From JAFGJQ01 sp052034525 (GTDB lineage Bacteria; Planctomycetota; Phycisphaerae; UBA1845): DNA of 64,000 nt. The DNA lies in the NCBI GenBank assembly GCA_052034525.1, contig JBPOIK010000202.1, positions 1-64,000 of the forward strand, read 5' to 3'. The position numbers and the translations under genes were made by a program. Every line of letters begins with the position of its first letter. Positions within the stretch are counted from its first letter, which is position 1. The notes beneath the pieces were generated by a model. It made no database searches, had not been told where the DNA came from, and saw nothing but the letters and a program-made list of their open reading frames with translations. Shown piece by piece: positions 60,588 through 64,000 of the stretch.

Positions 60588-61595
60588 ATGAAGCGAAAGC
60601 GGTCAGATGATTGTGTGGGCTGTATGGGCGGGAAAGGCGTTGGCGTGGGTATTGGATCCGGGCGAGGTTTCACGCTCATTGAGCTGCTGGTGGTGGTGTC
60701 GATCATCGCGCTGCTGATCTCGATTTTGCTGCCGTCGCTGCGGAATGCGAGAGAGCAGGCCAAGCTGGTCAAATGCGGCGCGAATTTTCATCAGACCGGT
60801 CTGTCGCTTCAATATGGGTTCGAGGATTATCGTGCCTACCCATACTGGGACGACGGCAACGTACTTGGCTCTGCGCCCAAGCACTTCAACCGTCTGGGCA
60901 CCTGGGTTGACGTGTTGTACACCTTGAAATATCTCGGCAACCTGGAGGTTGCATACTGTCCGACGGACACCCGACCGGACAACCTGAACGAGCAACGCGG
61001 CAGAGACTGGGGTTTCAAATACTCTCAGTCGCTGCGAGGCCCGAATCAGTATGGGGCGGACTACAGCATTGGTATCTCCGTACCCATGTCCGGGTACGCC
61101 GGGGACCGAACCGCGGACATGGATTTCAAGCGAGACGCCTTTCCAAGCAATCGGGTTCTGGTGGCCGACAGTTGGTGGACCTGGATGCACGGGTTCTCGG
61201 TGCAGTCGCTGGTGAGCGGTGCCTGGGACGATCCGTACTGGGGGTCGAGCACGTTCGGCTGGCGGCACGGCACGAAGAAAAATCCGGCGGGATCGATCCT
61301 GTTTGTGGATGGCAGCGTGCGGGTGGCACGTGTGAACATGGGCGACCGGTATCCGGACGGCACGCTGCGCGGTGTCAGCACAAAGGACAAGTTCTTCTGG
61401 CGACAGGGGGAACATACGGAAATCGGCAACGGATCACGGTTCAACGGAGAGACCATCGACGGGGGGCAGTTCCCGACGAACGCGTATCCGTATCCCAACA
61501 ATTACACGTACCCGGACGCCCTGAATCCAATCTGGTACACCCAGAAAGAGAAATGGGCGCCGGAATTGTACGTCCGCAAAGGATGGTTGCGGTAA
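60588..61595 (+). CDS. Prepilin-type N-terminal cleavage protein (DUF1559-like pseudopilin)
   Basis: 335 residues. A 27-residue basic leader ends in G-R-G, followed by the type IV prepilin motif F-T-L-I-E-L-L-V-V-V-S-I-I-A-L-L-I; a prepilin peptidase would cut after the last glycine. Near the C-terminus N-P-A-G-S-I-L-F-V-D-G-S-V-R-V-A carries the D-G motif of the H-X9-D-G family that is strongly expanded in planctomycetes. Likely a minor pseudopilin of a type II secretion-like machine or a surface protein. Function not known in detail. Confidence 0.88.
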   Translation: MKRKRSDDCVGCMGGKGVGVGIGSGRGFTLIELLVVVSIIALLISILLPSLRNAREQAKLVKCGANFHQTGLSLQYGFEDYRAYPYWDDGNVLGSAPKHFNRLGTWVDVLYTLKYLGNLEVAYCPTDTRPDNLNEQRGRDWGFKYSQSLRGPNQYGADYSIGISVPMSGYAGDRTADMDFKRDAFPSNRVLVADSWWTWMHGFSVQSLVSGAWDDPYWGSSTFGWRHGTKKNPAGSILFVDGSVRVARVNMGDRYPDGTLRGVSTKDKFFWRQGEHTEIGNGSRFNGETIDGGQFPTNAYPYPNNYTYPDALNPIWYTQKEKWAPELYVRKGWLR

Positions 61596-61786
61596 TCGCT
61601 GTGGGGCGGCGGAGGAGGACTTTCGGAAGGTCGTGCGGCTGGCGCGCGGCCCGGCGAATCAGAAATGAGGAACGCGGGGGGAAGGGGCGTGTCGCACGCG
61701 GATTCCCCTTTGCGCGGTTTTGGATATTGCATCAGATCCCGTGATTGGCGGGCGGGAAGCGGTGGCCCTTGCGAAGGAGGTGGCAT

Positions 61787-64000
61787 GTGAAGAGGTTCTG
61801 TTGGGTATGGGTTCTGGGCGGCGTGGCGGCGCTGCTGGCGGCCTCGCCGCAGGTGATCGCCGACGAGGTGGCCCAGCCGTGGGGTACGATCCACGGCGAT
61901 ATCGGTGGTCGCGCCGCGTCGGACCATCCGTCCATGACGTTCCAGGATCAGGTGTGGATGTACGGCGCCGAGATCGCCTGGACGCTCGATCTGCCGGCCA
62001 ACGGAACGGACGTGACCGGATTTCGGTCGTCGATCGTCTTTGACGAGGTCGGCAATCTGTACTGGAAGGCGGCATCAGGGCCGGGAGGGCCCCACGTGAT
62101 TTCCGTCGATCCCGACGGGAACATTCGCTGGAAGGGCTGGGTGGATCTCAACTCGAACGACACGTTCGATTCGGGGGAGGAGCACTACCTCGGCGGCGCT
62201 TCCCAGGAATCGATTGTGGTCGGTGATGGCGGAGAGAACGGCCGTGTGTACGCGCTGGGCGACAACGGTACGGACGGTTACGTTGTGGCCTACAACAAGG
62301 CCACCGGCAAGGTGGTCTGGCAGACGAACCTGCCGAACTCCTATTTCAGGGTTACCGACGCCGGCCTGGCGCGGCTGACGCCGGTGCTTTACAACGGTAA
62401 GCTCTTCGTCGCAGGGTCATGGTATGTGATTGCCGTGCCCCCGCCGGCGAAGATATTCCCCATGAGCATTTTTGTGGTGGATACGGCCACCGGTACGCTG
62501 GAATGGAGCAAGGCGCTGGCGACGGCCCTGGTGAACATGAAAAGCATTCGTCAGCATGCGACGGGCCTGATGCGGTTGGTTCCGGTTGCGTTCGGGCCGG
62601 GGCTGCACGGGTTGTACTTCAACGACTCTTCCGGCAACGCGGAGGACAACATTCCCGATATGTACGGGGTCAGGGTGGACACCACGGCCCAAACCGCTGA
62701 GCTTATGTGGGCCAGCGACGGCGGCAAGGTGGCCCGGAGCCACGTGATCCACATTCCCGCGATCGATGATACGCCCAACGATCGGGTCTGCACGCCGACG
62801 TGGCGGGATTACGGCGGCGAGATGTACTGCTGGGACCTCGACGGCGAGAACCGTGTCGTGACGAACAACCATAACGACAGCGGTCACGGCTACTATGACA
62901 TCGGGTCGCTGGATTTCAACGGTCACGACATCATTGCCGGCGGGTTTGACGGGCAGATCATCCGGTATCGCGATATTGACATCAATACGAACAGCGAGCC
63001 GGGCGCCAGCAGCGTGTACTACCAGATGGCGGATGCCTGGTGGGGCGAGCCGCGGACTCTCGGCGGCCTCTATATTGACTCGCAGGGGGCCAGCGTGCTC
63101 ATTTCGGGCACCAACAGCCGATGCAACTGCACGAAGTATCCGCCGGGCGTGCTGGGAGAGTGTCTGGGAGACTCGGGCTTTGAGGCTCGCGTCTTTGCCG
63201 TGGATGTGACCCATGGACACGAAGCGCCGCCGCCTTGCGAGGACGTGGATGACGGTCCGATCTATATCGACAACTTCGTCGTCAAGGCAGGCTTCAGCGC
63301 GGATAATCTCACGACCGTGCTTGATGTGGGCGGGTTCGAGGGGTATCCCCTGGGAGACATCGACTCAAACGGCAACCCGGGCGGCACGGGCACGGTGACC
63401 TGGAGTCCGAATCACTGGAATAGCGCCAACGGGCCGGCGCAGATCGTGGATGTTACGGCCATTGGCGGCACCGGAAAGGCTCTCTGGCTCGACGCATACC
63501 AGGGCTGCTATACAGACAGCATGGGGATCGTAGCGGCTATTCCGAACCTGAATCAGTACTCGCACGTGGTCGTGGAATGGGACCAGTACCGCCCGGACCT
63601 CTGGGACAACGTCTTCATGGACGAAGACCCCTCCCGGGACGGCTGGTCCGCCCTCCAGTGGGATATTGTCGGCTCGACCCACGCCGTGGGCTATGATTAC
63701 CCAGTGGCACTGGCACCGGAGAAGTGGCAGCGTGTGCGATACCGGTTCAACTACACGACGTATGAAGTGAAGGTGACCGTCACGGACGATGTCAACAGCA
63801 ACGGGGCCATGGGATTCGTGGATCCTTATGATCCGGATTGGACGAGCCTGAACGGATGGTCCTGGCAGATCAATGGCACGGAGTACACCCAGGCGGACCT
63901 TGCCATCACGCAGCCGTTCTTCTCCTTCAACACCGGCAGCATCGCGGACCACACCTATACGGTGCGCGGCGGGCCGTTGCTGGGACCGACGTTCGGATCC
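61787..64000 (+). CDS. Large secreted protein with PQQ-like beta-propeller, truncated at window end
   Basis: A GTG at 61787 follows AAGGAGG (61774-61780) by six bases and opens a frame of 738 codons that runs off the right edge. The N-terminus K-R-F-C-W-V-W-V-L-G-G-V-A-A-L-L-A-A is a signal peptide. Residues 60-450 show propeller-like repeats (V-Y-A-L-G-D-N-G; V-V-A-Y-N-K-A-T-G-K-V-V-W-Q; F-V-V-D-T-A-T-G-T-L-E-W), as in PQQ or BamB-like propellers. From about residue 500 a jelly-roll-like domain begins (Y-I-D-N-F-V-V). The C-terminal sorting signal, if any, lies outside. Function unknown. Confidence 0.8.
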   Translation, partial: MKRFCWVWVLGGVAALLAASPQVIADEVAQPWGTIHGDIGGRAASDHPSMTFQDQVWMYGAEIAWTLDLPANGTDVTGFRSSIVFDEVGNLYWKAASGPGGPHVISVDPDGNIRWKGWVDLNSNDTFDSGEEHYLGGASQESIVVGDGGENGRVYALGDNGTDGYVVAYNKATGKVVWQTNLPNSYFRVTDAGLARLTPVLYNGKLFVAGSWYVIAVPPPAKIFPMSIFVVDTATGTLEWSKALATALVNMKSIRQHATGLMRLVPVAFGPGLHGLYFNDSSGNAEDNIPDMYGVRVDTTAQTAELMWASDGGKVARSHVIHIPAIDDTPNDRVCTPTWRDYGGEMYCWDLDGENRVVTNNHNDSGHGYYDIGSLDFNGHDIIAGGFDGQIIRYRDIDINTNSEPGASSVYYQMADAWWGEPRTLGGLYIDSQGASVLISGTNSRCNCTKYPPGVLGECLGDSGFEARVFAVDVTHGHEAPPPCEDVDDGPIYIDNFVVKAGFSADNLTTVLDVGGFEGYPLGDIDSNGNPGGTGTVTWSPNHWNSANGPAQIVDVTAIGGTGKALWLDAYQGCYTDSMGIVAAIPNLNQYSHVVVEWDQYRPDLWDNVFMDEDPSRDGWSALQWDIVGSTHAVGYDYPVALAPEKWQRVRYRFNYTTYEVKVTVTDDVNSNGAMGFVDPYDPDWTSLNGWSWQINGTEYTQADLAITQPFFSFNTGSIADHTYTVRGGPLLGPTFGS

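Overview
The window looks like a piece of a GC-rich chromosome from the Planctomycetota, most likely class Phycisphaerae. The evidence is direct: secreted proteins carry runs of the D-C-N-x-N-G-x-P-D-E-C-D unit and dockerin-like EF-hand tails; two proteins end in PEP-CTERM signals (VPEP/TPEP, hydrophobic stretch, RRR); there is a DUF1559-like prepilin; and there is a complete Bat/MoxR cluster. No rRNA, tRNA, CRISPR array, intact transposase or prophage was seen. The class assignment is inference from family content.

Layout. 0.3-6.6 kb: two secreted proteases (an HEXXH metalloprotease and a subtilase) that share an almost identical C-terminal half. 6.8-9.8 kb (minus): YqaA/DedA-type membrane protein, Pit phosphate transporter with its DUF47 partner, a TatA-like protein and a small PGPGW-type membrane protein. 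10.0-11.1 kb: a PEP-CTERM gene with a clear promoter, a long leader and a terminator. 11.2-15.1 kb: CII-like regulator, rsmA, and an ECF sigma / anti-sigma / STN-domain unit. 15.3-17.5 kb: panC and lgt. 17.6-23.2 kb: two paralogous alkaline-phosphatase-superfamily phosphodiesterases, a small RHH-like protein and a membrane protein. 23.1-33.8 kb (minus): a moxR-DUF58-parvulin-lipoprotein-batA-batB-batC-batD-batE operon, broken between moxR and DUF58 by a decayed four-helix-bundle (23S rRNA intervening-sequence protein, IVP) gene lying between inverted AAACGCAGAA-type repeats.

34.2-39.0 kb: polyprenyl sugar-phosphate transferase, a lipoprotein, a frameshifted parallel-beta-helix/dockerin pseudogene and a PaaK/CapK-like adenylate-forming enzyme. 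39.3-46.9 kb: tricorn-like protease, tRNA-dihydrouridine synthase and a tripeptidyl-peptidase-II-like subtilase. 47.0-52.1 kb: three radical-SAM enzymes (SPASM type, COG1964/Tes-like, AmrS-like). 52.1-56.1 kb: kdsC followed by a giant LptC/OstA-like protein. 56.2-58.5 kb: an NSS sodium symporter with a 37-residue MetS-like small subunit. 58.7-59.9 kb: a second PEP-CTERM gene with the same promoter/leader design as the first. 60.2-64.0 kb: zinc-ribbon membrane protein, prepilin-like protein, and a large secreted beta-propeller protein running off the right end.

Most notable: both PEP-CTERM genes have a TTGAAA / TATAC(T/A) promoter and a 230-370 nt leader opening with a GAGAGAG...GCATTG element that folds into a terminator-like hairpin, suggesting attenuation or a small leader RNA. 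The IVP remnant between inverted repeats, a dispersed hairpin whose TAA supplies the stop codon of the MetS-like gene, and the Tes-like radical-SAM cluster also deserve follow-up.
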